A DNA stretch of 64,000 bases from Oxalobacteraceae bacterium OTU3CINTB1 (GCA_024123955.1 CP099652.1:1-64000), one strand, 5' to 3'. Shown: positions 28,827 to 37,736, counted from the stretch's first letter. Translations and numbers: made by a program. The notes: generated by a model not told the origin, from the sequence alone.

Positions 28827-30476
28827 ATGGCCACCGAATCCGACATTCCACCGCAGCAAGCCGCCGAAGGCGAGACGGTCACGCTGCCCGTGCTCCAGGA
28901 GCAGCTGCACGTGGACACGCGTCTGGCCGACACCGGCCGTGGCGTGCGCGTGCACAAGCTGGTGCGCAGCCATCGGCAGCAAGTCGATCAGACCTTGTGG
29001 CATGACGAAATCGACGTCCGGCATGTGCCGGTCGACCGCGTCGTCAGCGCGCCTCCCGCCGCGCGCTATGAGGGCGACACCTTCATCGTTCCGGTCCTGG
29101 AAGAAGTGCTGGTGGTGGAAAAGCGCTACCGGATCAAGGAGGAACTGCACATCACGCGGCTGCGCCACGCCAGCCAGCACCAGGAAACGGTGCCACTGCG
29201 CGCGGAGCACGTGACGGTCGAGCGTTTCGACGACGGGGACGGCGGGCAACCCTTAACCACACTCACCAAGGAAGCAACCATGGCACACACACTGGCGGCA
29301 GTATTCGAACAACGCGGCGATGCCGACCGCGCCAAGGCAGAGCTGCTCAACGCAGGTTTTAGCAGCAGCGCAGTACGGCTGGCCTCGGGCACCGGCACGC
29401 TTACACAAGAGAGCACACAATCGGGCAACGCAGCGGGCAGCGCAGCGGGCACCGACGACAGCATCGGCGGCAGCATCATGCATTTCTTCAGCAGCATATT
29501 CGGCAACGACGAGCACGCCGATAAACAGGCCTACAGCAGCGCCATCAACCGGGGCCACACCGTGCTGACGGTGGACGCCGGCACCGAAGGCGACATCGAA
29601 CGCGCCGCCGACATCATCGAAGGCTTCGGCCCGCTCGACATCGACGAGCAGCAGGGCTTGTCGGGACAAGTGCCGCCGCAAGCCTACCAGGGCGCGCAGC
29701 AGGGCGGCATGGCGAGCGCCTCCAGCTCGATGCAGGACGCGCAGGCGGCCATCCCCGGTTCGATGCAAGGCGCGCCGTCGGCAACCACCGCCACCATGCA
29801 AGGCGCCATGGGCGGCATGCAAGGCGGCGCCACGTCGGCCGAGGCCGGCTCGATGCAGCGCACCACCACGGAGGAGCAGGCGATCCCCGTCATCCAGGAG
29901 GAGCTCAAGGTGGGCAAGCGCACCGTGCAGCGCGGCGGCGTGCGCGTCTACCAGCGCGTGATCGAAACGCCGGTGCGGGAAGACGTCACCCTGCGCGAGG
30001 AGCACGTGACGATCGAGCGTCATCCGGTGGACCAGGCCATCGCGCCGGACCAGGTGCCGGCGTTCCAGGAAAAATCCTTCGAACTGCGCGAAAGCGCCGA
30101 GGAGGCGGTGGTGCAAAAGACCGCGCGCGTGGTCGAGGAGGTCGTCGTCGGCAAGGAGGTGTCGCAGCGGCAGGAGCAGATCAGCGACACCGTGCGCAGC
30201 ACCGACGTCGAGGTCGAACAAATCGCGCCCGACCTCGACACCCACTTCCGCACGCACTGGCAAAGCAACTACGCCAGCGGCGGCGGCAGCTACGAGGACT
30301 ACGATCCGGCCTACCGCTATGGTTCGTCGATGGCGTCCCACGACTCCTACCGGGGCCGGCAGTGGAACGACGTCGAACCCGAGCTGCGCAGCAACTGGGA
30401 AAGCAGCTATCCGCAATCGGGATGGGAGAAGTTCAAGGCGGCCGTCCGCGAAGGCTGGGATCGCATGACGTCCTGA
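28827..30476 (+). CDS. YsnF/DUF2382 domains fused to a 17M-like stress protein
   Basis: The open frame encodes 549 residues from the ATG at 28827. Residues 10-135 are a DUF2382 (YsnF/AvaK) domain: VTLPVLQEQLHVDTRL, VPVLEEVLVVEKRYRIKEEL, LRAEHVTVERFD. Then, after TLTKEAT, an internal ATG at 29281 with its own AAGGA begins MAHTLAAVFEQRGDADRAK, the same start as the divergent paralogue. A Met/Gln/Ala/Gly-rich linker leads to a second DUF2382 domain (IPVIQEELKVGKRTVQRGG onward), and the last 75 residues repeat the paralogue's C-terminal domain (HWQSNYASGGG to GWEKFKAAVREGWDR). The product may be one fused protein or also a shorter form from 29281. Confidence 0.78.
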   Translation: MATESDIPPQQAAEGETVTLPVLQEQLHVDTRLADTGRGVRVHKLVRSHRQQVDQTLWHDEIDVRHVPVDRVVSAPPAARYEGDTFIVPVLEEVLVVEKRYRIKEELHITRLRHASQHQETVPLRAEHVTVERFDDGDGGQPLTTLTKEATMAHTLAAVFEQRGDADRAKAELLNAGFSSSAVRLASGTGTLTQESTQSGNAAGSAAGTDDSIGGSIMHFFSSIFGNDEHADKQAYSSAINRGHTVLTVDAGTEGDIERAADIIEGFGPLDIDEQQGLSGQVPPQAYQGAQQGGMASASSSMQDAQAAIPGSMQGAPSATTATMQGAMGGMQGGATSAEAGSMQRTTTEEQAIPVIQEELKVGKRTVQRGGVRVYQRVIETPVREDVTLREEHVTIERHPVDQAIAPDQVPAFQEKSFELRESAEEAVVQKTARVVEEVVVGKEVSQRQEQISDTVRSTDVEVEQIAPDLDTHFRTHWQSNYASGGGSYEDYDPAYRYGSSMASHDSYRGRQWNDVEPELRSNWESSYPQSGWEKFKAAVREGWDRMTS

Positions 30477-30530
30477 GGCGGCCTCGTCCGCCTTATAATG
30501 GGGGAATACCCTCCTTCAGGATAACCGGAC

Positions 30531-31271
30531 ATGCTGAAAACCGCCCTGCGCATAGCGGCCACGTTGCTGACGATCTTGCCGCTATGCGCCTCGACCACCG
30601 CGCACGCCGCGCCGGGGGAATACATCATGATCGCGCCGCTGGACCAGGCCATGCCGATCGTGCGCTTCGAGAACGGCATCCTGACGGGCGGCATCCTCAA
30701 GGACCTGGGCGACGCCATGGCCAGGCGACTGGGGCGGCGCGCGGTCTATATCAGCGTCGACGTGCCGGACGTCAAGCAGGTGCTGACCAGCGGCCGCGCC
30801 GACGGCATGTGCTATGTGATGCCGTTCTGGATCGATGGCGACTACAACTGGAGCACGCCGCTGCTGCCGGACACCGAAATGGTGGTCGCGCGCGGCGACG
30901 CGCCGCAGGTCGGCTCGTTGCGGGGCTTGCGCAACAAGCCGGTGGGCACGGTGGCGGGGTACCGCTATCCGCGTCTCGAGCAGGTGCTGGGCAAGGGATT
31001 CGCGCGTGTCGATGCGCTCACGATCGATCAAAATGTCCAGCAGATTTTGGCCGGCAAGACGCAGTATGCGGTGATCGGCGAGACCACGATGTCCTACCTG
31101 CAGCGCCAATATCCGGCGCTGCATTTACGTCCCGAGCTGGTTTTTATCAATTTCAAGGCGCAGTGCGCGTTCTCGCGCAAATCGCAAGTGCCTTTCGAGC
31201 AGGTCAATAGTGTCATAGAGACCATGCTCAAGGATGGCAGCGTCGAGCAGATTTTGGCGCGGTACCGGTAA
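30531..31271 (+). CDS. Periplasmic solute-binding protein (SBP_bac_3 type)
   Basis: The 246-residue protein has a signal peptide (MLKTALRIAATLLTILPLCA, cleavage near Ala 26-27) and a type II periplasmic binding fold: PIVRFENGILTGGILKDLGDAM, VLTSGRADGMCYVMP, GLRNKPVGTVAGYRYPRLE, VQQILAGKTQYAVIGETTM and a C-terminal SVIETMLKDGSVEQILARY. Such proteins bind amino acids or similar small ligands for an ABC importer or sensor. No permease or ATPase gene is nearby, so the ligand and partner are unknown. It stops 4 bp before the convergent fccB gene. Confidence 0.82.
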   Translation: MLKTALRIAATLLTILPLCASTTAHAAPGEYIMIAPLDQAMPIVRFENGILTGGILKDLGDAMARRLGRRAVYISVDVPDVKQVLTSGRADGMCYVMPFWIDGDYNWSTPLLPDTEMVVARGDAPQVGSLRGLRNKPVGTVAGYRYPRLEQVLGKGFARVDALTIDQNVQQILAGKTQYAVIGETTMSYLQRQYPALHLRPELVFINFKAQCAFSRKSQVPFEQVNSVIETMLKDGSVEQILARYR

Positions 31272-31275
31272 GCGA

Positions 31276-32553
31276 TCACGCGCCCAGGGTATCGGCCCAG
31301 ATGTTGCGCGCCCAGTTCATCGCATATTCGCCCTCCAGCGCGCTCGGTCCCGTCGATACGCCTCCCGAGCCTGACACGACCAACAACGTCTTCTGCTCCG
31401 CGTTGTACGCGTGAACGGAAGCGACATGAATCACATCCTTGTCCGACACAAAGCTGTAGCAGGTATTGGTCAGCATCGGATGCGGATCGGGCGCGCGGCC
31501 GTTGAGCAAATCCACCACCGCCGCCGCGCACACCTTGGCATGCTGGTTGGCCATGTGCGCCGACTTGGGCATCAACGGCGACACCTGAATCGCATCTCCC
31601 AGCACGTGGATATTCTTCGCCTGCGTCGATTCAAAACCGAGGAAGTCCACGCCACACCATCGGCCGTTGGCATTGGCCAAACCACTCTGCACCGCGATCG
31701 CCCCGGCCCGCTGCGGCGGAATCACATTGAGCACATCCGCCCGCACCCGATCCCCCAGTTCCGACACTGCCGTACGTGATGCCGCATCGATATCGGCGGT
31801 TCTGAAGGACGGCCGGTATTCGATAATGCCGCCATAACGCTCCTTCCACACCTTCTTGAACAGCGGCCCCTTGGACACCACATCGTCATTGGCGTCCAGG
31901 ATCAGCACCTTCGATTTCGGCTTGTGGCGGCTGAAGTAGAAGGCGATCTGCGACGCGCGCTCATACGGTCCCGGAGGGCAGCGATACGGCGCCGGCGGAA
32001 TGGTCATCGCGAACACGCCGCCGTCGGGCATCGCCTCCAACTGCGCCCGCAGCGCGACAGTCTGCGCGCCGGCCTTCCACGCATGCAGCACCGTCTCGCG
32101 CGCGCCCGGCTTCAGCATGCCGGGCAGCTGGTCCCACATGAACTCCACGCCCGGCGACACGATCAAGCGGTCGTAGGACAGCGTTTGCCCGCCGGCCAGC
32201 GCCAGCGTGCGTTTGCCGGCGTCGATGGCCGTCACGGTATCGCGCAGGATGCGCACGCCGTGTTTGCCGGACAGCGCGTCATATGACAGCGACAAATCGG
32301 CGATGCCGCGCGACCCGCCCAGCACCAGGTTCGATAGCGGGCAAGAGATGAAACCGGCATCCGGCTCGATCAGCGTGACATCGATCGCGCCTTCGCTCCA
32401 CATGCGCACATAGCGGGCGGCGGTGGCGCCGCCGTAGCCGCCGCCGACCACCACCACCTGCGGCCTGGCCTTGCCGCCGATGCCGGCGCAACCGGCCGCC
32501 GATGCCAGCAAGGCGCCTGCGCCGGCGGCCTGGATGAATTGACGGCGCTTCAT
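31276..32553 (-). CDS. fccB: FAD-dependent sulfide dehydrogenase flavoprotein (FccB/SoxF-like)
   Basis: The 425-residue protein starts MKRRQFIQAAGAGALLASAA, a Tat-type signal with a possible lipobox Cys at 22, followed by the FAD dinucleotide-binding motif VVVVGGGYGGATAARY. The conserved GFISCPLSNLVLGG and the C-terminal NTCYSFVSDKD supply the two Cys residues that form the redox-active disulfide in flavocytochrome c sulfide dehydrogenase. It oxidises sulfide in the periplasm and passes electrons to its cytochrome subunit. Its start overlaps the stop of the cytochrome gene by 4 bp (ATGA), so the pair are translated together. Confidence 0.9.
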   Translation of the reverse strand: MKRRQFIQAAGAGALLASAAGCAGIGGKARPQVVVVGGGYGGATAARYVRMWSEGAIDVTLIEPDAGFISCPLSNLVLGGSRGIADLSLSYDALSGKHGVRILRDTVTAIDAGKRTLALAGGQTLSYDRLIVSPGVEFMWDQLPGMLKPGARETVLHAWKAGAQTVALRAQLEAMPDGGVFAMTIPPAPYRCPPGPYERASQIAFYFSRHKPKSKVLILDANDDVVSKGPLFKKVWKERYGGIIEYRPSFRTADIDAASRTAVSELGDRVRADVLNVIPPQRAGAIAVQSGLANANGRWCGVDFLGFESTQAKNIHVLGDAIQVSPLMPKSAHMANQHAKVCAAAVVDLLNGRAPDPHPMLTNTCYSFVSDKDVIHVASVHAYNAEQKTLLVVSGSGGVSTGPSALEGEYAMNWARNIWADTLGA

Positions 32554-32879
32554 GGCGTCGCCTTCTTCTGCGCGGCGAAGAAGGCCGCCAGCAGTTCGAT
32601 CTGTTCGTCGGTGTAGCCCTTGGCGATTTGCGTCATGATGGTCGACGGGCGGGCGCCGGATTTAAAGGCCCGCAGGCTGGCGGCCAGATTTTCGCGGGGC
32701 TGCCCGGCCAGACCGGGCAGGGTTGCGAAATTCGGCGCGTTTTTGGTGTCGCCATTGGTGCCGTGGCACGCGGCGCAGTTGGCGGCGAGGCGCGCACCGG
32801 GGGAAATGGTTGTCGCGCCGGCACCGGCGGCAACCAGCGACAGCCCCGCCATAGCTAGAATCTTCAATAACATCAGCAC
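32550..32879 (-). CDS. fccA: Monohaem cytochrome c subunit of sulfide dehydrogenase (FccA/SoxE-like)
   Basis: The 109-residue protein has a signal peptide (LKILAMAGLSLVAAGAGA) and one c-type haem site, CAACHG, with a likely Met ligand in RPSTIMTQIAKGYTDEQ. The size fits a single-haem class I cytochrome, smaller than dihaem FccA of phototrophs. Coupling to fccB by a 4-bp overlap makes it the electron acceptor of that flavoprotein. In Paracoccus-type sox clusters the equivalent pair is soxE-soxF, downstream of soxBCD; here a REP pair separates it from soxA. Confidence 0.88.
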   Translation of the reverse strand: MLMLLKILAMAGLSLVAAGAGATTISPGARLAANCAACHGTNGDTKNAPNFATLPGLAGQPRENLAASLRAFKSGARPSTIMTQIAKGYTDEQIELLAAFFAAQKKATP

Positions 32880-32909
32880 TCCCCCAAAAAATAAACCGAC
32901 AACGGAGAC

Positions 32910-33006
32910 ACGTAGGGCGGATTAGCGTAGCGTAATCCGCCAATGCATGCTCCGTCGACGGCTCACAGATGGCGGATTACGCGCTGCGCGCTAATCCGCC
33001 CTACGT
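32910..33006. repeat. Inverted pair of REP-like palindromes between soxA and fccA
   Basis: Copies at 32910-32942 and 32970-33006 in opposite orientation, 27 bp apart, of the same element as at 2606-2760 and 42347-42443. Arms are GGCGGATTA and TAATCCGCC, with ACGTAGG on the outer sides of the pair. The pair fills most of the only sizeable gap in the sox operon, at the point where soxB follows soxA in Paracoccus-type clusters. Confidence 0.85.
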
Positions 33007-33037
33007 GCATCCACGATCTTCATGCGTCATCGTGCGC

Positions 33038-33811
33038 CTACGGCCTTACCCCTGGCGTCTCCATCTTCATACCCTTGTCGCGCACGGCCAGCCAGGCTTC
33101 CAGATCCACCAGCTCCTGCGCGCCGAACGCCGGCACCTCGGCGCGCACGCCGCTCATGCAGTTGCGCAGCCGACGCTGTAAAGATCCCATCGCCTGCCAC
33201 TCCAGCCGGTAGATCGGATACGCGGCGGCATGCGCCTGCGGTATCGTGCTGCCGGCCAAACGTCCGCCCGCTCGCTGATCGTGACACTGCGCGCACGACA
33301 AATTCAACTGCCCGATGCGCTGCACATACAGCTCCTTGCCGCGCGCGGCCGACGCCTTGGTCCCCGCATCCTGCGGCGGCTCCACCGGCATGCCGCGCGA
33401 CTGCATCGCCACATATGCCTCCAGCCCAAGCAGCTCCTCGCTCTCGGCGCGCAGCGCCGGCGCCTGCTGCTTCTCCTGGCGGCACGCATTGATGCGCTGA
33501 CCGAGATTGATCGTCATCTTGCTCCCGGCGTGAAAAGCCGGGTAGCGGGCCGCCACGCCGCGCATGCTCTGATTCGCCTCGCCATGGCAGCTGGCGCAGG
33601 ACTTGCCGCTCTTGCCGGCCGCGGCGCCCCACTGCGCCTCGCCACCACTGATCCACAACATCGCCGGATTGAGCGTGTCGTCGCGCTGCATCGCCTGCGT
33701 GGAAGCGCTCATGAACTCACTGCCGGAGCGGCGCGCATCCTCTGCGCTGACAGCGCCCAACATCAACGCCCCGGCGAGGCAGCACAACGCGCCGCCCAAG
33801 CTGCGGCTCAT
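33038..33811 (-). CDS. soxA: Dihaem cytochrome SoxA, L-cysteine S-thiosulfotransferase subunit
   Basis: SoxAX attaches thiosulfate to the carrier Cys of SoxY. The 257-residue precursor has a signal peptide (LGGALCCLAGALMLGAVSA) and two haem sites, CASCHG and CAQCHD. The downstream Cys residues in QRINACRQEKQ and LRNCMSGVRAEVPAFGAQEL match the axial Cys ligands of SoxA, including the modified active-site Cys of the second haem. The C-terminal LEAWLAVRDKGM is family-typical. It overlaps soxZ by 4 bp. SoxB, which would release sulfate, is not encoded nearby. Confidence 0.94.
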   Translation of the reverse strand: MSRSLGGALCCLAGALMLGAVSAEDARRSGSEFMSASTQAMQRDDTLNPAMLWISGGEAQWGAAAGKSGKSCASCHGEANQSMRGVAARYPAFHAGSKMTINLGQRINACRQEKQQAPALRAESEELLGLEAYVAMQSRGMPVEPPQDAGTKASAARGKELYVQRIGQLNLSCAQCHDQRAGGRLAGSTIPQAHAAAYPIYRLEWQAMGSLQRRLRNCMSGVRAEVPAFGAQELVDLEAWLAVRDKGMKMETPGVRP

Positions 33812-34134
33812 GCCGGTGCCACCGTCAAATTCATCTTCTCCGTCTGGGCGAAGCCGTTATCGCCCTCCCACGTGAACTCCAGTGTCCCAGTCTCCATGGC
33901 GACCGTGAAGAAGCTGATATACGGATTGGCGGACACCGCCTGATGCAGCTCGGCGCCGAAGACCTGTTCACCGTTGTAGCGGCATGCAAACTTGCGGATG
34001 ATGTCGCGCGGGATAAGCTTGCCGTCGGCGCCGGGGCGGTAACCGGTCTCCATCGGATGTCCGATCAGCGCGCGGATCTCGATCACTTCGCCGCGCCTGG
34101 CCGTTGCCGGCATATGGATCAACGCGCGCGCCAT
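33808..34134 (-). CDS. soxZ: SoxZ, thiosulfate oxidation carrier complex subunit
   Basis: SoxZ is the partner that forms the SoxYZ carrier complex. The 108 residues begin MARALIHMPATARRGEVIEI and contain IGHPMETGYR, PRDIIRKFACRYNGEQVFGA and TLEFTWEGDNGFAQTEKM, the standard SoxZ signature of an immunoglobulin-like fold. There is no signal peptide; in the family SoxZ is exported with SoxY by the Tat system. Its ATG overlaps the soxY TGA by one base. Confidence 0.95.
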   Translation of the reverse strand: MARALIHMPATARRGEVIEIRALIGHPMETGYRPGADGKLIPRDIIRKFACRYNGEQVFGAELHQAVSANPYISFFTVAMETGTLEFTWEGDNGFAQTEKMNLTVAPA

Positions 34135-34586
34135 CAGGGAGCCTCCCCTTCGATGCAGGCCGCCAGCGCCACGATCACGCTCACGGATTTGGACCGGTAA
34201 CTGCCGTCGCTCATGCGCGCCACCGCCGTCAGCTTCTGCGAGGTCGCCAGCCGAATGCGCGTCGACACCTGCGCCTTGCCGGCGCGCGGGCCAAGCGTGA
34301 ACACCACCACGTCGGTCTGTGGATTGCGCTCGTTGAAAATGGCGATCGCGCTGACATGGTCGGCGGCGGTCATCGCACTGTCGACGGCGATCGTCACCGG
34401 CACCGCGTTGCCGTTATCGATCAGCTGCGCGATCTCGAACGTCACCTTGCCCTCCGTCGGCTTGGCGCCGCCGGTGAAGGTATCGATCGCCGCCGCCATC
34501 TCCTCGGTGGTGGCGAAGGCCGGGCGCACCAGCGCCAGCATCGCCAGCCCGGTTCCTGCGGCGGCCAGCATATCGCGACGCTTCAT
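34134..34586 (-). CDS. soxY: SoxY carrier protein with atypical C-terminus
   Basis: SoxY carries sulfur intermediates on a C-terminal Cys. The 150-residue protein has a Tat-like start MKRRDMLAAAGTGLAMLALV and the SoxY core (KVTFEIAQLIDNGNAVPVTI, FTLGPRAGKAQVSTRIRLAT). Canonical SoxY ends in GGCGG; this one ends ALAACIEGEAP, so the only C-terminal Cys is 144, six residues from the end, with no glycine arm. I re-read the end in other frames and found no hidden GGCGG. It overlaps soxX by 4 bp and soxZ by one. Export and SoxZ binding look intact, but the swinging-arm chemistry is in doubt. Confidence 0.9.
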   Translation of the reverse strand: MKRRDMLAAAGTGLAMLALVRPAFATTEEMAAAIDTFTGGAKPTEGKVTFEIAQLIDNGNAVPVTIAVDSAMTAADHVSAIAIFNERNPQTDVVVFTLGPRAGKAQVSTRIRLATSQKLTAVARMSDGSYRSKSVSVIVALAACIEGEAP

Positions 34587-35044
34587 GGTGTTTGCTCCTT
34601 CAGCGTCAGCAGCCAGGCCACGACGTCCTCGATCTGCTGCGCGGTCAATATCGTCTTGTCCCGGAAGGCCGGCGCCACGCGGTTCAGGCCATCGGTTTTG
34701 TAATAGGAAGGCATGATCGTCTCGGGGTTGAAATGGCTGGCATCCACGATGCGCAAGCGAAGCTGTGCCGCGCTCCACCGCCGACCCGCGCCTTGCAGGT
34801 CGGGCGCCAGATTGCCCTGGAAGCGTTCTTCGGGAATCGGACCGGTATGGCACAACAGACAAAGGCTGGCCTGCCGGCTGGCCACCAGCGCGCGGCCGCG
34901 CACCGCATCGCCGGCGACAGCGCCGGCCAGCGGCGCGGCGATGCCGTCGCCGGAGATCACGTAACCGGGATCGGCGGCGGCAGGCGGCGCGACGGCAACC
35001 GCCACCAAGGCGATGGAGGCCGCCAGCGCCAACCACGCCGCCAT
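34583..35044 (-). CDS. soxX: Cytochrome SoxX
   Basis: SoxX is the monohaem partner of SoxA. The 153-residue precursor has a signal peptide (MAAWLALAASIALVAVAVAP) and one haem site, CLLCHTG, followed by FQGNLAPDLQGAGRRWS and the Met-ligand segment FNPETIMPSYYKTDGLNR; the end QQIEDVVAWLLTLK is typical. The gene begins 5 bp after the molybdenum hydroxylase gene and overlaps soxY by 4 bp, so all lie on one transcript. Confidence 0.93.
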   Translation of the reverse strand: MAAWLALAASIALVAVAVAPPAAADPGYVISGDGIAAPLAGAVAGDAVRGRALVASRQASLCLLCHTGPIPEERFQGNLAPDLQGAGRRWSAAQLRLRIVDASHFNPETIMPSYYKTDGLNRVAPAFRDKTILTAQQIEDVVAWLLTLKEQTP

Positions 35045-35049
35045 TCTTC

Positions 35050-37236
35050 CTACGCCTTCTTCAAGCTATGGTTCTTCAGCGGCAGGTCGCGTATCCGCTT
35101 GCCGGTGGCGGCGAAGATCGCGTTCAGCACGGCCGGCGCGGCCACCGCGATGGTCGGCTCGCCCACGCCGCCCCAGAATCCACCGGACGGCATGATGATG
35201 GACTCCACCTTCGGCATCTCGTCGAGCTTGAGCACCTGGTAGGTATCGAAGTTGGACTGCTCGATCTGCCCATCCTTCAAGGTGCACTCGCCGTACAACG
35301 ACGCCGACAACCCATACACGAACGAGCCTTCGATCTGCGCCTCGATCTGCTGCGGATTGACCGCGTAGCCCGGATCGGTCGCCGCGACGATGCGCAAAAT
35401 CCTGACCTTGCCGGTTTTGGCATCGACCGACACCTCGGCACATGCGGCAACGTAGCTGCCGAAGCCCATCGTCTGCGCCAGGCCGCGATACACGCCCTTC
35501 TTCGCCGGCTTGCCCCAGCCGGCCTTCTCGGCCACCGCGTTCAGCACCGCCAAGTGCTTGGGATGCTCGGCCATCAGCTTGCGGCGCAGCGCCAGCGGGT
35601 CCTGCTTGGTGGCGAAGGCTATCTCGTCGAGGAAGCATTCCAGGTAAATCGTATTCTGGTTCAGGTTCACGCCGCGCCAGAAGCCCGCAGGCACCGGCGG
35701 ATTGCGCATCGCGTGATCGATCAGCAGATTCGGGAACGAATAGCCGATCGACGCCTCCGGCCCCGGCGCGTTAAGCCCCTGGAACACCACAGGGTCCTTG
35801 CCATCCTTGATGGCCATACCCAGCGAAGCGAGGATCGACTGGCCGGCGATGCGCATGTGCAGGCCGGTGATATTGCCCTTGGCATCCAGGCCGGCGGTCA
35901 GCTTGCACTGCGTGATCGGATGGTAGCGGCCATGCAGCATGTCCTCTTCGCGCGTCCAGATCAGCTTCACCGGTACGCCCGGCATCTCCCTGGCGATCTT
36001 CACCGCCTGCGTCACCCAGTCGTGCGAGGCGCCGCGCCGTCCGAAGCCGCCGCCCAGGTGCATCTTGTAGACGTCGCACTTGGCCGCCGGCAGACCCGCC
36101 GCCTCGGACGTCGCGGCCAGCGCGGCCTCGCCGTTTTGCGTCGGCGTCCACACTTCGCAACGCTCCGGCGTCCAGAGCGCGGTTGCGTTCATGGTCTCCA
36201 TCGTCGCATGGTTCTGCCACGGGTACGAATACACCGCCTCGATGGTGCGCGCGGCCGACTTGATCGCCGCCCTGGCGTCGCCGTTCGAATTGCCGACCAC
36301 GGCGTCGGGCGCGTCCAACGCCGCCTTCAACGTCGCCGCCACGTCCTTGCTCGACAAATTCGCGTTCGGCCCCTTGTCCCATTCGATGGGCAAGGCATCC
36401 AAAGCCGACTTGGCGCGCCACCAGGTGTCGGCCACCACCGCCACCGCGCTGTCGCCGACCTTGAACACCTTCTTCACGCCGGGACGCTTTTCGATCGCGC
36501 TCGCGTCGAAGCTCTTGACGGTGCCGCCGAACACCGGACAATCCTTGATGGCCGCGTTGAGCAGGCCGGGCATCTTGATGTCCATGCCATAGATTTGCGC
36601 GCCGGTGGTCTTGTCCACCGTGTCCAGGCGCGCCAGGCGCTTGCCGACCAGCTTCCAGTCCTTCGGATCCTTCAGCATCACCTCCGCCGGAGGGCTCAGC
36701 TTCGACGCCGCCTCCGCCACCTTGCCGTAGCTGATGGAGCGTCCGCTCGCCTCGTGCGTGATCACGCTGACGGCCGCCACGCATTCGGACGAGGGCACCT
36801 TCCACGCATCGGCGGCGGCCTGCACCAACAAGGTGCGCGCGGTGGCGCCGCCCTTGCGTACCAGGTCGTGCGATTCGCGGATGCCACGGCTGCCGCCGGT
36901 GGAGAAGCTGCCCCAGACGCGTTTGCGCGCCAGGTTCTGCCCCGGGGTCGGATATTCGGTGGTGACTTTGCTCCAGTCGGCGTCCAGCTCCTCCGCCACC
37001 AGCTGCGCCAGGCCGGTCAGCGTGCCCTGGCCCATCTCGGAGCGGGCGATGCGGATCACGATGGTGTCGTCCGGCTTGACGACCACCCAGGCATTCACCT
37101 CCGGCGTGCCCTTGGAGGCCGGCGCGCCCTGCGCCACCGCCTCGAACGGAATATGAAACGCCACCACCAGGCTGCCGGCGGCCGCGCCCTTGAGGAAGCC
37201 GCGACGCGAGACCGAACTTACAGGTGCGCCGCTCAT
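35050..37236 (-). CDS. Molybdenum hydroxylase large subunit (xanthine dehydrogenase family, IorB-like)
   Basis: From the ATG at 37236 the protein has 728 residues with a Tat signal ([20 protein letters not shown]), then [68 protein letters not shown] and [14 protein letters not shown], which are the molybdopterin-cytosine-dinucleotide binding motifs of the isoquinoline oxidoreductase / aldehyde oxidase branch. The start overlaps the small-subunit stop (ATGA). Substrates in this family are aldehydes or N-heterocycles; nothing here decides which. It is periplasmic and sits directly upstream of soxX, an unusual neighbour. Confidence 0.92.
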   Translation of the reverse strand: MSGAPVSSVSRRGFLKGAAAGSLVVAFHIPFEAVAQGAPASKGTPEVNAWVVVKPDDTIVIRIARSEMGQGTLTGLAQLVAEELDADWSKVTTEYPTPGQNLARKRVWGSFSTGGSRGIRESHDLVRKGGATARTLLVQAAADAWKVPSSECVAAVSVITHEASGRSISYGKVAEAASKLSPPAEVMLKDPKDWKLVGKRLARLDTVDKTTGAQIYGMDIKMPGLLNAAIKDCPVFGGTVKSFDASAIEKRPGVKKVFKVGDSAVAVVADTWWRAKSALDALPIEWDKGPNANLSSKDVAATLKAALDAPDAVVGNSNGDARAAIKSAARTIEAVYSYPWQNHATMETMNATALWTPERCEVWTPTQNGEAALAATSEAAGLPAAKCDVYKMHLGGGFGRRGASHDWVTQAVKIAREMPGVPVKLIWTREEDMLHGRYHPITQCKLTAGLDAKGNITGLHMRIAGQSILASLGMAIKDGKDPVVFQGLNAPGPEASIGYSFPNLLIDHAMRNPPVPAGFWRGVNLNQNTIYLECFLDEIAFATKQDPLALRRKLMAEHPKHLAVLNAVAEKAGWGKPAKKGVYRGLAQTMGFGSYVAACAEVSVDAKTGKVRILRIVAATDPGYAVNPQQIEAQIEGSFVYGLSASLYGECTLKDGQIEQSNFDTYQVLKLDEMPKVESIIMPSGGFWGGVGEPTIAVAAPAVLNAIFAATGKRIRDLPLKNHSLKKA

Positions 37237-37736
37237 ACCTTGCCTCCTTCCACGTGCTGGATATTCAGGCCGGCGCTTTTCGGATCGCCGCCCTTGACCA
37301 CCACATGGATCGCCGCCCTCACCCGGTTGTAAGTGCCGCATCGGCAGATATTGGTCATCGCCATATCGATGTCGGCGTCGGTGGCCTTCGGCTTGTCGCG
37401 TATCAGCGCGGCGGCGGCCATGATCATGCCGGACTGGCAGAAGCCGCACTGCGGCACGTCCAGCGCGGCCCAGGCCTTCTGGATCGCGTGCGAACCGTCC
37501 TTGGACAAGCCCTCGATGGTGGTGATCTTTTGTTCGGCGGTGACGGTGGACACCGGCCGCACGCAGCTGCGCGTCGGTTCGCCGTCGATATGTACGGTGC
37601 AGGCGCCGCATTGCGCCACGCCGCAGCCGTACTTGGTGCCGGTCAGCCCCAGTTGTTCGCGTATGACCCACAACAACGGCGTGTCATCCTCCGCCTCGAA
37701 TTCGCGCACCGCGCCGTTGACGTTCAATTTAGCCAT
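37233..37736 (-). CDS. Molybdenum hydroxylase small [2Fe-2S] subunit (IorA-like)
   Basis: The 167-residue protein has the plant-type ferredoxin cluster site [17 protein letters not shown] with a later Cys in TRSCVRPV, and the second cluster site [18 protein letters not shown] and [14 protein letters not shown]. It transfers electrons from the molybdenum cofactor subunit encoded immediately downstream. Translationally coupled to it (4-bp overlap). It is the first gene of the operon that continues into soxXYZA; the promoter must lie in the roughly 185 bp shared with the divergent ompW gene. Confidence 0.94.
   Translation of the reverse strand: MAKLNVNGAVREFEAEDDTPLLWVIREQLGLTGTKYGCGVAQCGACTVHIDGEPTRSCVRPVSTVTAEQKITTIEGLSKDGSHAIQKAWAALDVPQCGFCQSGMIMAAAALIRDKPKATDADIDMAMTNICRCGTYNRVRAAIHVVVKGGDPKSAGLNIQHVEGGKV

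Noticed and set aside
34765-37332. An 855-residue open frame antisense to the molybdenum hydroxylase and soxX
   Set aside because: Composition dominated by Arg, His, Gln and Leu, no recognisable domain; it lies opposite well-supported genes.
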